A stretch of 25,307 bases of DNA from an uncultured Collinsella sp. Lineage in GTDB: Bacteria; Actinomycetota; Coriobacteriia; Coriobacteriales; Coriobacteriaceae. Shown here piece by piece: positions 6,665-14,403 of the stretch; the stretch's first letter is position 1, and each line of letters begins with the position of its first letter. Below the pieces are notes generated by a model, which saw only the letters and a program-made list of their open reading frames with translations, did no database searches and was not told the origin of the DNA. Made by a program: the position numbers and the translations under genes. The stretch covers positions 1 to 25,307 of the forward strand of contig CABUQY010000022.1 of assembly GCA_902493915.1 (NCBI GenBank), in the 5' to 3' direction.

Positions 6665-7549
6665 CTATTTCAGCTCATCGATATCGATATGTTCGATGCT
6701 CTTGAGCGGCTGACCAAAGATAAAGCTGCCCGCCACCGCAAACTCGGCAATGTTATCGGCCGTCGTGGCAAAACGATGCTGCGGCTCGGCGGCGTCGCCC
6801 GCCAGCTGCTCGCGGCGCGTGAGGATATCGGTCAGCTCGCGCGTGGTCTCCTCGGCGGAACTCACGACGCGCACCCCAGGCCCCAGCGCATGGCGGATAG
6901 GTCCCACCAACAGCGGAAAATGTGTACAGCCGAGCACCACGGTATCGATACCGTGGTCGCGCAGCGGCTCAACCGTGGCACCCACCAGCGCACGCACGGC
7001 AGGCGTATCGAAGATGTCCTCGTTCTCAAGCCACTGTTCCTGCAGATGTGCACCCGAGGCGAGCTCGTGTTCGACAACCTCGACAAAGCTCGAGGCAGGA
7101 CAGCCATATACATCGACGCCGGCATCTAGATCCTGAATGGCGCGCGTGTAGGCGCCCGAGCGAATGGTGAGGTTGGTGGCGAGCACGCCCACCCGGCGCG
7201 TGCGGGTGCTGTTGATTGCCGCACGGGCACCCGGCGCGATCACGCCGATCACAGGAACGTCGAGCACCTGCTGGGCCAGACGCAAGGCCGCAGCAGTCGC
7301 CGTGTTGCAGGCGATGACCATAATCTTGACGTCGTGCTTCGAAAGCCAACGACCCGCCTGCAACGCAAACGAGCGCACCTCATCCTCGGTGCGCGTGCCG
7401 TAGGGGCAGCGTTTGGTGTCGCCAAAGTAGTAGACGGACTCGTGCGGCAGCGCCGTCGCGATGGCGCGCGCAACCGTCAGACCGCCCAAACCAGAATCGA
7501 ACACGCCAATCGGGCGCGTGTCGCCTGCCGAATTCTCGATATCGGACAT
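6665..7549 (-). CDS. murI: Glutamate racemase
   Basis: Interconverts L- and D-glutamate to supply D-Glu for peptidoglycan. The protein is 294 aa. The two catalytic cysteines are visible: C81 in VIACNTATAAAL and C208 in VLGCTHFPLL. The N-terminal substrate motif GVFDSGLGGLTV lies at 14-25, and the family PYGTRTEDEV at 49-58. The start follows GGTGAGG closely (2-3 nt), a tight but usable spacing. It lies 51 bp after the HAD phosphatase gene and 54 bp before rph, consistent with a murE-HAD-murI-rph transcript. Confidence 0.96.
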   Translation of the reverse strand: MSDIENSAGDTRPIGVFDSGLGGLTVARAIATALPHESVYYFGDTKRCPYGTRTEDEVRSFALQAGRWLSKHDVKIMVIACNTATAAALRLAQQVLDVPVIGVIAPGARAAINSTRTRRVGVLATNLTIRSGAYTRAIQDLDAGVDVYGCPASSFVEVVEHELASGAHLQEQWLENEDIFDTPAVRALVGATVEPLRDHGIDTVVLGCTHFPLLVGPIRHALGPGVRVVSSAEETTRELTDILTRREQLAGDAAEPQHRFATTADNIAEFAVAGSFIFGQPLKSIEHIDIDELK

Positions 7550-7600
7550 TACCTCACCAGTCTCTCTCGAAAAGACATGTCCAAGTGCAGCGACGCCGCG

Positions 7601-8512
7601 CTACGAACGCGCCGCGACCAGCAGCTCTGCCGTCGCCGCCCAACCGTCGACAATTTTGCCGCGCGTAACGAAAGCGTTCTCGCAAGCAGCCAGGAACTCG
7701 GGCGCGCCGGCGCTCGTCAGGCCATTCTCGACCAGGCAGAACGTGCCCACGTGATCGGCCATGTAGAAGTCGGACTCGGAATCGCCGAGCGCGAGCGTCT
7801 CCTCGCGCTCGATCCCCAGGTGCTCGCAGAAGCGCGCGATGGCAACGCCCTTGTTGAGACCCGCGGGGTTGATGTTGAATGCGCGACCGTCCTCGACGCG
7901 ATCGAGCTCGAGCGTCGTCGGCTTGGACAGGTGAGTCAGATGGCCGTTGCAAGCCCAGATCAGACCGCAGCCGGCCTCGTCCAGGATGGCCTGAACCTCA
8001 TCGTCGGGCACATCGCCGCGCATGCCGACGGTGACCTCACGGTATTTGTAGCCGGTCGACATGTCGTTGTGATACTCGATCTTGTGCGGCCAGCGGGCGA
8101 GGATCTTCTCGCACACGCCGGTCTGCTCGATCACCTGGTGCGGCGTGAGGCCGCAAGAGGAGTCGTAGGGCATGTCGCCGGTCAGATACTCCCAATCGTT
8201 GGCTTTGAGGTCGTACATGACCAGGCCGCCCATCTCGCCGATGTAGGAGTTGAGACCGAGCACGCGCGCGTCCTCGTGGATCATGGTACGGTTGCGGCCC
8301 GAGGTGGGAACCACCTGAATACCAGCGCGAGCGAGCGCCACGACGGCCTCGACGAGTTTGGTCGAGGGGTTGCCGTCGTTGTCGCGTAGCACGCACGAGC
8401 CGGGTGCGAGCATCGTGGCATCCAGGTCGGTAAAGACGTACTTGACCTTGGCCAAGCGCTCGCGCATCTCGCCCGAAAGCTCGGCAACGGTCGGCAGGGT
8501 GTTGTGGGACAT
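7601..8512 (-). CDS. HAD family hydrolase (Cof / type IIB-like)
   Basis: Predicted cytoplasmic phosphatase of the haloacid dehalogenase superfamily, 303 aa. Motif I is FTDLDATML with nucleophile D29 and acid/base D31. Motif II is PTSGR (69-73), motif III is K221 in LNKGVAI, and motif IV is GDSESD (243-248). The region of about 90-215 between motifs II and III is a type II cap, as in Cof-type and sugar-phosphate phosphatases. The substrate cannot be read from the sequence. The start MSHNTLP is chosen because CGGAG lies 5 nt upstream; 14 open codons before it have none. It lies between murE and murI, which hints at a cell-wall link but does not prove one. Confidence 0.88.
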   Translation of the reverse strand: MSHNTLPTVAELSGEMRERLAKVKYVFTDLDATMLAPGSCVLRDNDGNPSTKLVEAVVALARAGIQVVPTSGRNRTMIHEDARVLGLNSYIGEMGGLVMYDLKANDWEYLTGDMPYDSSCGLTPHQVIEQTGVCEKILARWPHKIEYHNDMSTGYKYREVTVGMRGDVPDDEVQAILDEAGCGLIWACNGHLTHLSKPTTLELDRVEDGRAFNINPAGLNKGVAIARFCEHLGIEREETLALGDSESDFYMADHVGTFCLVENGLTSAGAPEFLAACENAFVTRGKIVDGWAATAELLVAARS

Positions 8513-8619
8513 GGTTACTCCGTTTACGTAGAAGAGTTTGGACTTGGACGGCATGTTTTGATTGAGGGAACACGCTTATGGCGACAGCGCACTCAGGGCG
8601 CCGCCGCCATCATGGTTCA

Positions 8620-10182
8620 TTATTTAAACTGGGTAACATCGATTAGGCGATTGGCCAGCGAAAGGTCGCTCTCGATGGGCACGAACTCGTCGCCCACGTG
8701 CATGAGCTCCTCGTCACCCTTTGCCAGCAGCAAGACAATGGTGGGAGCATCGGGGTTGACGTACTCCTCGCGCGCCGCCTTGAACGCCGCATGCACAGCG
8801 GCTTCGCGGTCGAGGATGATCTTGTTCGGCGTATCGTCGGGAACATGTTCGGCAAGCTCGCGACAGACCTTCATCGGGTCCTCGTGAGCCGGGTCCTCGT
8901 TGGCAAAGATCATCAGGTCGGAATATGGTGCGGCCTCGCGCGGAAGCTGCTCGCGGCGCTCCTGTGCCTTGCCACCGGCAGCGCCAAACACTGCGATAAC
9001 CGGGCTGGCGGGAAACGCACGCTTGACCGACGAGAAAAGCGAGCGGAACGAAAGCTGGTTGTGCGCGTAGTCGACGACACAAATCACGCGGCCGTCCTTC
9101 GACTCCACGACCTCCATGCGGCCCGGCACGCGCAGTTTGGAGAGGCCCTTCTTGATAGCATCGATACCGATGCCGATCTCGCGCGCAGCGGCGATAGCGA
9201 CCAGCGCGTTCTCCACGTTAAAGTCTCCCGCGATACCCAACAGGACCTTCTCCCCCGCCTCGGACTCGTCGGCACACAGGCCATGCAAGTTGAACTCGAT
9301 GCTAAAGCCGACCATGCGTACGTCGCTCGCCCACAGGCTTGCCTCGGGATGCTCGACGCCAACGGTCACCAAGCGCTCGGCCGTCGACGCTGCCTCCAGC
9401 ACACGGTCGACCTCTTCGGTGCCCAGATTCACCACGGCGGTCTTTGCCTGGTCAAAGATCCTGAGTTTGCTCTCAAAATAATCCTCAAACGTGGGGTGTT
9501 CGATCGGCGAGATGTGGTCGCGGCCGATGTTGAGGAAGCACGCCACGTCAAACGGCAGATTCTCGACGCGTTGGTACTTGAGCGCCTGGCTCGAGACCTC
9601 CATGACCATGGACTGGCGACCGGACGTGCGACAGTTGGCGATATGGCGCCAGACCTCGGGAGCCTCGGGCGTGGTGTTGGTGCTCTCGTAGCACTCGATA
9701 CCATCGTCGGTACTCACCGAGCCGATCATGCCGCAGGACTCGCCCGCCGCCTTGATGATGGACTGGAGCATAAAAGCGGCCGTGGTCTTTCCCTTGGTGC
9801 CGGTGATGCCCACGATCTTGACGTCGCGGTCGGGACGGTCGTAGACCTCCGGCGGCAACAAGGCCATGGCCGTGCGAACGCTGTCCACGACCAGCATCGC
9901 AGCACCGCTCTCCTGCGCCAGCGGCTCCAGAGACTCGACCAGCGACTCCTCGCACACAAATGCGACGGCGCCCGCATCGAGCGCCATGCTCAAAAACGCG
10001 GGCTTAAAGGCAGCACCTTTGCAAAAGAACACGTCACCTGCCGAGACCGCGCGCGAATCAAACGAGCAGCCGGTCACGGCACGCTCGTCAACCTGCTCTG
10101 ATGCGCGCAGCCCGCCGCACACATCGAGCAGCTTGGCAAGCGTATCGACCGTGGTCACGGTCGCGGAATCCGAATGGTGCAT
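8620..10182 (-). CDS. murE: UDP-N-acetylmuramoyl-tripeptide synthetase (MurE family)
   Basis: ATP-dependent Mur ligase that adds the third stem-peptide residue to UDP-MurNAc-L-Ala-D-Glu. The protein is 520 aa. Domain 1 (about 1-120) binds the UDP-sugar. Domain 2 contains the P-loop GITGTKGKTT (125-134), TTPEAPEVWR (170-179) and the conserved ESKL (237-240), where K239 is the expected carbamylated lysine. Domain 3 contains DYAHN (371-375), RRE (409-411) and EDPAHEDP (429-436). The last motif replaces the DNPR that recognises meso-diaminopimelate and resembles the DNPAxxDP of L-lysine-type enzymes, so a diamine such as Lys or Orn is the likely substrate. A good promoter lies upstream. The start has AAAGGTGA. 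Confidence 0.93.
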   Translation of the reverse strand: MHHSDSATVTTVDTLAKLLDVCGGLRASEQVDERAVTGCSFDSRAVSAGDVFFCKGAAFKPAFLSMALDAGAVAFVCEESLVESLEPLAQESGAAMLVVDSVRTAMALLPPEVYDRPDRDVKIVGITGTKGKTTAAFMLQSIIKAAGESCGMIGSVSTDDGIECYESTNTTPEAPEVWRHIANCRTSGRQSMVMEVSSQALKYQRVENLPFDVACFLNIGRDHISPIEHPTFEDYFESKLRIFDQAKTAVVNLGTEEVDRVLEAASTAERLVTVGVEHPEASLWASDVRMVGFSIEFNLHGLCADESEAGEKVLLGIAGDFNVENALVAIAAAREIGIGIDAIKKGLSKLRVPGRMEVVESKDGRVICVVDYAHNQLSFRSLFSSVKRAFPASPVIAVFGAAGGKAQERREQLPREAAPYSDLMIFANEDPAHEDPMKVCRELAEHVPDDTPNKIILDREAAVHAAFKAAREEYVNPDAPTIVLLLAKGDEELMHVGDEFVPIESDLSLANRLIDVTQFK

Positions 10183-10217
10183 CTTTCACCTTTCTCAGCC
10201 ATTTGGCAGGGACGGTT

Positions 10218-10246
10218 TTTATAGTAACTGAAACGCACCCACGCAA
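10218..10246 (-). promoter_or_regulatory. Sigma-70-type promoter of murE
   Basis: On the minus strand TTGCGT (10241-10246), a 17-bp spacer and TATAAA (10218-10223). Its -35 box overlaps the U-tract of the asnB terminator, so asnB ends where murE transcription begins. Confidence 0.72.
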
Positions 10247-10269
10247 AAACGGCTCCCGGAGGAGCCGTT
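10244..10269 (-). terminator. Intrinsic terminator of asnB
   Basis: AACGGCTCC (10248-10256) pairs perfectly with GGAGCCGTT (10261-10269) around a 4-nt loop, and TTTTTGCG follows on the minus strand. It lies about 25 bp past the asnB stop codon. Confidence 0.88.
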
Positions 10270-10294
10270 ACGCGCAGGCGTTCGTAAGCCGAGG

Positions 10295-12175
10295 CTAGGC
10301 AGCCTGAACAGCGGGCTGGTCCTCGTCGATAAAGAAGCGCTTGTACCACACCAAGAACACGAGCGGCGTATAGATCTTGCGTTGGAAATCGCCCTTGCCC
10401 GCAAAGTGCAGATCGAGCAGGTGCATGAGCTCGTCGGTATCGAAGAACTCGCTTGCCCACGGCGCGGTGAAGTACTCCTTGACATAGTCGTACCACTTTT
10501 GCTCGCGCAGCCAGTAGACAATCGGCACCGGGAAGCCCACCTTGGGACGGGTGGCCCACTCATCGGGCAGCGACTTGTTGGCAGCGTGGCGGAGTACTTG
10601 TTTGTTGCCGTTCTCGTTGATGCGGTAGCGGTCGGGAATGTGCTCGGCGAACTCCATGACTTTGCGGTCCAGGAAGGGCACGCGCAGCTCCAGCGAGTGC
10701 ACCATGCACATCTTGTCGGCCTTGAGCAGAATGTCGCCCGGGAGCCACATGTTCATGTCCAGGTACTGCTTCTTGACCAGCTCGGGCTGACCCTTCACGC
10801 GTGCGTAGATGGGAGCGGCAAGCTCGAAGGCGCCGTCGCCGGTGTTGTACTCGGGCTTGAGCACGCCGTCGACCTCGCGCTCCGGCCATACCAGAGCCTG
10901 CCCCAGGAACGACTTCTCGGGGATCTCGGCACCCTTGACCAGGAAGTTATGTCCCTTGAAGTACGGCATATGCAGCGCCAGGTTACCGAGCGCGCGACGG
11001 ATGGGCAGCGGCACCATCTTTTTGTACTTGCGCACCGGGACCGTATCCTCGTAGTAGGCGTAGCCGCCAAAGAGTTCGTCGGCGCCTTCGCCCGAAAGCA
11101 CGACGGTAACGTCCTTGCGGGCCATCTCGGCCAAGAACCACAGCGGCACGGAAGACAGGTTGGACTGCGGCTCGTCCATGTGATACTGGATGTCCTCGAG
11201 CGCACCGAAGAACTCGTCGGCGGTAATCATCTTGCGAACGTTCTCGACGCCGAGCTTATCGGAAAGCTCCTTGGCGTAGTTGGTCTCGTTGAAGTTCTTG
11301 TAGTCAAAGCCCACCGAGAAGGTCTTGTCGGGCATGAGGCAAGCGGCGATGTAGCTGGAGTCGACGCCACCGGAGAGGAACGACGCGACCTTGACGTCGG
11401 CGATGCGATGGGCCTCGACGCTCTCGTGCACGACCTCGTCCAGCTCATCGACATACTCTTCGAACGGCTTCTCGACGGCAGAGTAATCGCAATCCCAGTA
11501 GCGCTCGATGTTCATCTTGCCGGTCGGGATATCGACGGTAAAGTAGTGCGCCGGCGGCAGCTTGTAGACACCCTCGAAGAAAGTCTCCGCGGTTGCCGAA
11601 TACTGCAGCGTCATGTACGGACGCAGGGCCTTTTTGTTGACCGCCTTGTGGAAGTGCGGGTAGTCCAGGAAGCTCTTGATCTCGGAGCCAAAGAGCACGC
11701 CCGGAGCGCCGTCGCCCGCATCGGCCATGGGATAGTAGTAAAGCGGCTTGATGCCAAAGATGTCGCGGGCGCCAAAAAGCTTGTTCTTCTTTTTGTCCCA
11801 GATGACGAAGGCGTACATACCGCGCAGGCGATCGAGGACGGCCTCGCCCCACTCCTCGTAGCCGTGCAGGAGGCTCTCGGTGTCGGCGCCGCAGTGGAAC
11901 TTGTAGCCCTTGGCCTCGAGCTCGGAACGGAGTTCTTGGAAGTTGTAGATCTCGCCGTTGAAGACAATGACGACGCTGCCGTCCTCGTTGGCCATGGGTT
12001 GAGCGCCGGCCTCGGTCAGGTCGAGGATCGACAGGCGGCGGAAGCCCAGGGCAACGCGGCCGTCGATAAACTGACCGCCCATGTCGGGACCGCGATGGAC
12101 GATGCGGTCCATCATCTTGGTGAGCACCTCGGATTGGTTATCCGTCCCACCGACAAAACCGACAAAACCGCACAT
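10295..12175 (-). CDS. asnB: Asparagine synthetase, glutamine-hydrolysing
   Basis: Makes asparagine from aspartate, ATP and glutamine. The protein is 626 aa. The N-terminal class II glutaminase domain (1 to about 210) begins with the nucleophile C2 after Met removal (MCGFVGFVGG) and contains RRLSILDL (46-53), NGEIYNFQEL (73-82) and the HCGADTE segment (94-100). The synthetase domain has the pyrophosphate loop SFLSGGVDSSYIAA (265-278), later LSGEGADELFGGY, and the C-terminal LRVPFLDRKVMEF segment. The ATG is preceded by AGAGGGG. It is a single-gene unit with its own terminator. The whole region opposite it also looks open on the other strand, a codon-bias shadow. Confidence 0.95.
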   Translation of the reverse strand: MCGFVGFVGGTDNQSEVLTKMMDRIVHRGPDMGGQFIDGRVALGFRRLSILDLTEAGAQPMANEDGSVVIVFNGEIYNFQELRSELEAKGYKFHCGADTESLLHGYEEWGEAVLDRLRGMYAFVIWDKKKNKLFGARDIFGIKPLYYYPMADAGDGAPGVLFGSEIKSFLDYPHFHKAVNKKALRPYMTLQYSATAETFFEGVYKLPPAHYFTVDIPTGKMNIERYWDCDYSAVEKPFEEYVDELDEVVHESVEAHRIADVKVASFLSGGVDSSYIAACLMPDKTFSVGFDYKNFNETNYAKELSDKLGVENVRKMITADEFFGALEDIQYHMDEPQSNLSSVPLWFLAEMARKDVTVVLSGEGADELFGGYAYYEDTVPVRKYKKMVPLPIRRALGNLALHMPYFKGHNFLVKGAEIPEKSFLGQALVWPEREVDGVLKPEYNTGDGAFELAAPIYARVKGQPELVKKQYLDMNMWLPGDILLKADKMCMVHSLELRVPFLDRKVMEFAEHIPDRYRINENGNKQVLRHAANKSLPDEWATRPKVGFPVPIVYWLREQKWYDYVKEYFTAPWASEFFDTDELMHLLDLHFAGKGDFQRKIYTPLVFLVWYKRFFIDEDQPAVQAA

Positions 12176-12226
12176 ATACTATCCCCTCTGCTGTTGCTGG
12201 GCATCAAATCGAATCAGTAGCTTTTG

Positions 12227-12232
12227 AGTATA
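12227..12232 (-). promoter_or_regulatory. Possible -10 box of asnB
   Basis: TATACT on the minus strand about 50 bp before the asnB start codon. I see no convincing -35 hexamer at normal spacing. Confidence 0.35.
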
Positions 12233-12343
12233 CCCGAGGGCGTAAAGAGGGGCGGAATGTTCAGGCAATCTCAACTGAATCAGCTCCGCGTGGACACGCG
12301 CCAGTTACCTTTAATGGATATGAGGTGAATGAGGCGATTGTTT

Positions 12344-12352
12344 TGCTATACT
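12344..12352 (+). promoter_or_regulatory. Extended -10 promoter of tRNA-Val
   Basis: TGCTATACT is an extended -10 element (TGn plus TATACT) ending 10 bp before the tRNA. No clear -35 is present, as is usual for extended -10 promoters. Confidence 0.6.
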
Positions 12353-12362
12353 CTCTCCGCAC

Positions 12363-12438
12363 GGGCGATTGGCGCAACGGTTAGCGCAGGTGCTTTACAC
12401 GCACAAGGCTGGGGGTTCGAATCCCTCATCGCCCACCA
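12363..12438 (+). tRNA. tRNA-Val (anticodon TAC)
   Basis: A 76-nt tRNA with encoded CCA, the only plus-strand gene in the window. The acceptor GGGCGAT pairs with ATCGCCC, the D-arm is GCGC/GCGC, the anticodon loop TTTACAC gives anticodon TAC, and the T-arm is GGGGG TTCGAAT CCCTC. The top pair of the anticodon stem (27-43) appears to be a G/A mismatch. Its last 18 nt recur at 12608-12625. Confidence 0.95.
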
Positions 12439-12510
12439 CTGATTTGATAGGCTCCCAGCAATGGGAGCCTTTCTTTTTTGGGCCCAGTGCATGGGATTCG
12501 AACCCGACAG
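12421..12510 (+). repeat. Tandem repeat copy 1: tRNA-Val 3' end, hairpin and inverted T-arm motif
   Basis: This unit begins with the last 18 nt of tRNA-Val, continues through a T-rich terminator and ends with a 20-nt block containing GGGATTCGAACCC. Copy 2 (12608-12697) starts at an offset of exactly 187 bp and keeps the same order and spacing. Identity begins abruptly at 12421 and fades after 12510. Confidence 0.8.
12451..12480 (+). terminator. Intrinsic terminator of tRNA-Val
   Basis: GGCTCCC and GGGAGCC form a stem around a 6-nt loop, followed by TTTCTTTTTT. It lies 13 bp past the CCA end. Confidence 0.9.
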
Positions 12511-12607
12511 GGTGCGGAGCTGAGGAAACGCGCAAGCGTTTTCCAGCGCAGCACGCGAGGAGCGGAGCGACGAAGCGGGACGCGGGCGGCGCCAGCCGCA
12601 CGCGGAC
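12511..12607. other. GC-rich spacer between the two repeat copies
   Basis: About 97 bp, very GC-rich, with a small imperfect hairpin (GGAAACGC and GCGTTTTCC near 12523-12543). The segment is not repeated after copy 2. I see no start codon with a ribosome-binding site and do not call a gene. Confidence 0.4.
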
Positions 12608-12697
12608 ATCCCTCATCGCCCACCACAGAATTGGAAACGGTCCTCGCAAGGGGACCGTTTTTGCTTGCGCCCGGTGCATGGGATTCGAACCCGCCAG
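12608..12697 (+). repeat. Tandem repeat copy 2: tRNA-Val 3' end, hairpin and inverted T-arm motif
   Basis: Starts with an exact 18-nt copy of the tRNA-Val 3' end including CCA (12608-12625). It continues with a terminator hairpin and ends with the same 20-nt block (12674-12693) as copy 1. Without the 5' part of a tRNA it cannot encode one. Confidence 0.8.
12634..12666 (+). terminator. Second terminator hairpin in repeat copy 2
   Basis: ACGGTCC pairs with GGACCGT, followed by TTTTTGC. The stem sequence differs from that in copy 1, yet the fold and its position within the repeat are kept. Confidence 0.75.
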
Positions 12698-12737
12698 CAC
12701 GTCTGTCACAAAGGCCGTGGCCAAAAAATGGCAAAAA

Positions 12738-12914
12738 TGAGTACTGCTACTTTGTTTGCAACATATAAAAAGATAGTATTTGCTTAAGTTACGCAACATA
12801 TGTCCATTATAAGGACTAACAGTTGGATCAAAATCGTGCATTCATCGCCATTTCGACTTGCCATCTGGCCTTATTAGTCCAAAATTGCTGCTACCAAATC
12901 GGTAGCAGTACTCA
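12738..12914. mobile_element. AT-rich segment bounded by 13-bp inverted repeats (MITE-like)
   Basis: TGAGTACTGCTAC (12738-12750) is the perfect inverted complement of 12902-12914. The right end also carries an internal hairpin (CTGCTAC at 12888-12894 with GTAGCAG at 12902-12908). The 177-bp segment is much richer in A and T than its surroundings and has no credible ORF. I see no target-site duplication, so a non-autonomous mobile element is possible but unproven. Confidence 0.4.
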
Positions 12915-12933
12915 TATTTAATGTTTTTTGACC

Positions 12934-12985
12934 AGCGGGTCTCCCTGCCTTAGCAAATCTAAGGCAAAACGGGCTCCAGACCGCT
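12934..12985. other. Nested hairpin beyond argD
   Basis: AGCGGGTCT (12934-12942) pairs with AGACCGCT (12978-12985) with one bulge, enclosing GCCTTAG/CTAAGGC (12947-12953 and 12959-12965). It lies about 65 bp past the argD stop codon. The T-run (12924-12929) is on the plus strand and precedes the hairpin, so it does not look like a classical minus-strand terminator. The rest of 12915-13050 shows no gene. Confidence 0.5.
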
Positions 12986-13050
12986 GAATCATGCCACATA
13001 GGGCACGCCCGCAGTCCGGAACCCGGTCCAAATTGAGTTATTGCGCTGCG

Positions 13051-14334
13051 TTAGACCAAGACACCCGACAGGATCTCGATCAGACTGTCCACGTCGGCTT
13101 CCTCGCAGACGAGCGGCGGCAAGAAACGCAGCGTATGAGCACCCGTAGCGTTAATCACGGCACCGGCGGCCAGCGCGCGGGCAACAATATCATGTGCGTC
13201 GCCCGCGGCATCATCCAAATCACAGCCGAGCATCAGGCCACGGCCACGCACCTCTACCACATGCGGAAGCTTAGCCAGCGCCTGCTCCATATAGGCACCC
13301 ACCTTGGCAGCATGCTCGGCATAATCGCCGCGCACAAGCGCGGAGAGCGTCGCGGCACACGCCGCGACGGCCAAGCAGCTACCGCCAAAGGTCGAGCCGT
13401 GGTCGCCCGGCTTAAACACGTCGGCAATCTCCTTCTTTGCCACGACGGCACCCATGGGTACGCCGTCGGCAATGCCCTTGGCAAGACTCATAATGTCGGG
13501 CTCCACGCCATAGGTCTGGAACGCAAACGGCTTACCCGTGCGGAAGATACCGCACTGGACCTCGTCGGCGATAAGCACGGCGCCCACTTCGTGTGCTAGG
13601 TCGCGCGCTGCCGCCATAAACTCCTCGGTCATGGGGTGCACGCCACTCTCACCCTGGATCGGTTCGAGCATCACGGCACAAATTTCGCTCCCCAGCTGCT
13701 TAAAGATCGCACGCAGCTCATCGACATCGTTGGGCGTGCAGGCCACAAAGCCACCCGGCAGCGGACGGAAACTATCCTGCAGCCAATCCTGCATGGTGGC
13801 GGCAATGGTCTCGAGCGTACGGCCGTGGAAGCCGCCGCGCATGCACACGATGGTGTTGCCGCCGTTACCGGCACGCTTGGCGTACAAGCGCGCGAGCTTC
13901 ATCGAGCCCTCGTTGGCCTCGGCGCCGGAATTGGCAAAGAACGTCTCCCACACCTGCTCGCCCGCAGCCGGGGCACCAAGAGCAGCTGCCGTGGTCTCAT
14001 CGCCGGCGGCAATGGCATCGGCAAGCACGCGCGCACCATCTACGTCGTCGTTAGCAAGCTTGGACAGCAGCGCCGCGACCTGTCCACGCTGCTCGATGTA
14101 GAAGTAATTGGAGACATGCATGAGCTTTTTGGTCTGTGCCTCGAGCGCCGAGAGCACAGCCAGGTTGCCATGACCTAGGCTGCACACGCCGATGCCGGCA
14201 AGAAAGTCGAGGTACTCACGGCCATCGTCGCCGGTGAGCTTCATGCCATGGCCCTCGACAAACTCGACCGGAGAGCGGCCAAAGGTATGCATAACGTAAT
14301 GGGATTCAAGCGATTGCTGAGCTGCAAGTGACAT
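13051..14334 (-). CDS. argD: Acetylornithine aminotransferase
   Basis: PLP enzyme that converts N-acetylglutamate semialdehyde to N-acetylornithine with glutamate as amino donor. The protein is 427 aa, longer than the usual 375-405. Class III aminotransferase features: FFANSGAEANEGSMKLAR (132-149), GGFHGRT (167-173), the DEVQ motif (257-260) and the PLP lysine K286 in SLAKGIADGVPMGA. A segment at about 95-128, rich in Ala, Gly and acidic residues, is an insertion compared with typical ArgD and accounts for the extra length. The start has GAAAGG upstream. It is the last gene of argC-J-B-D, 69 bp after argB. Confidence 0.95.
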   Translation of the reverse strand: MSLAAQQSLESHYVMHTFGRSPVEFVEGHGMKLTGDDGREYLDFLAGIGVCSLGHGNLAVLSALEAQTKKLMHVSNYFYIEQRGQVAALLSKLANDDVDGARVLADAIAAGDETTAAALGAPAAGEQVWETFFANSGAEANEGSMKLARLYAKRAGNGGNTIVCMRGGFHGRTLETIAATMQDWLQDSFRPLPGGFVACTPNDVDELRAIFKQLGSEICAVMLEPIQGESGVHPMTEEFMAAARDLAHEVGAVLIADEVQCGIFRTGKPFAFQTYGVEPDIMSLAKGIADGVPMGAVVAKKEIADVFKPGDHGSTFGGSCLAVAACAATLSALVRGDYAEHAAKVGAYMEQALAKLPHVVEVRGRGLMLGCDLDDAAGDAHDIVARALAAGAVINATGAHTLRFLPPLVCEEADVDSLIEILSGVLV

Positions 14335-14403
14335 GGGATGCCTTTCGTTGAGCGCCGGACGGCGCGGGGCTATGGATGCAGGAATGGGGCGGCTGCGGGT
14401 CAG

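Noticed and set aside
8513..8619. GC-rich hairpin between murE and the HAD gene as a terminator
   Set aside because: The pairing is imperfect and no T-run follows on the minus strand, so I do not split the unit there.
10382..12220. 612-codon plus-strand open frame opposite asnB
   Set aside because: Antisense shadow with no ribosome-binding site and no recognisable domain.
12176..12360. T-box leader upstream of asnB
   Set aside because: No T-box antiterminator sequence (UGGN-containing bulge) or specifier stem and no terminator are visible in the leader.
12421..12625. attL/attR of an element integrated at tRNA-Val
   Set aside because: The 18-nt duplication resembles an attachment core, but only 187 bp separate the copies, there is no integrase, and the repeat continues well beyond the tRNA end.
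12346..12841. Several open frames around tRNA-Val, some reading like short conserved proteins
   Set aside because: They translate tRNA and repeat sequence. Such frames are a well-known source of spurious database proteins.
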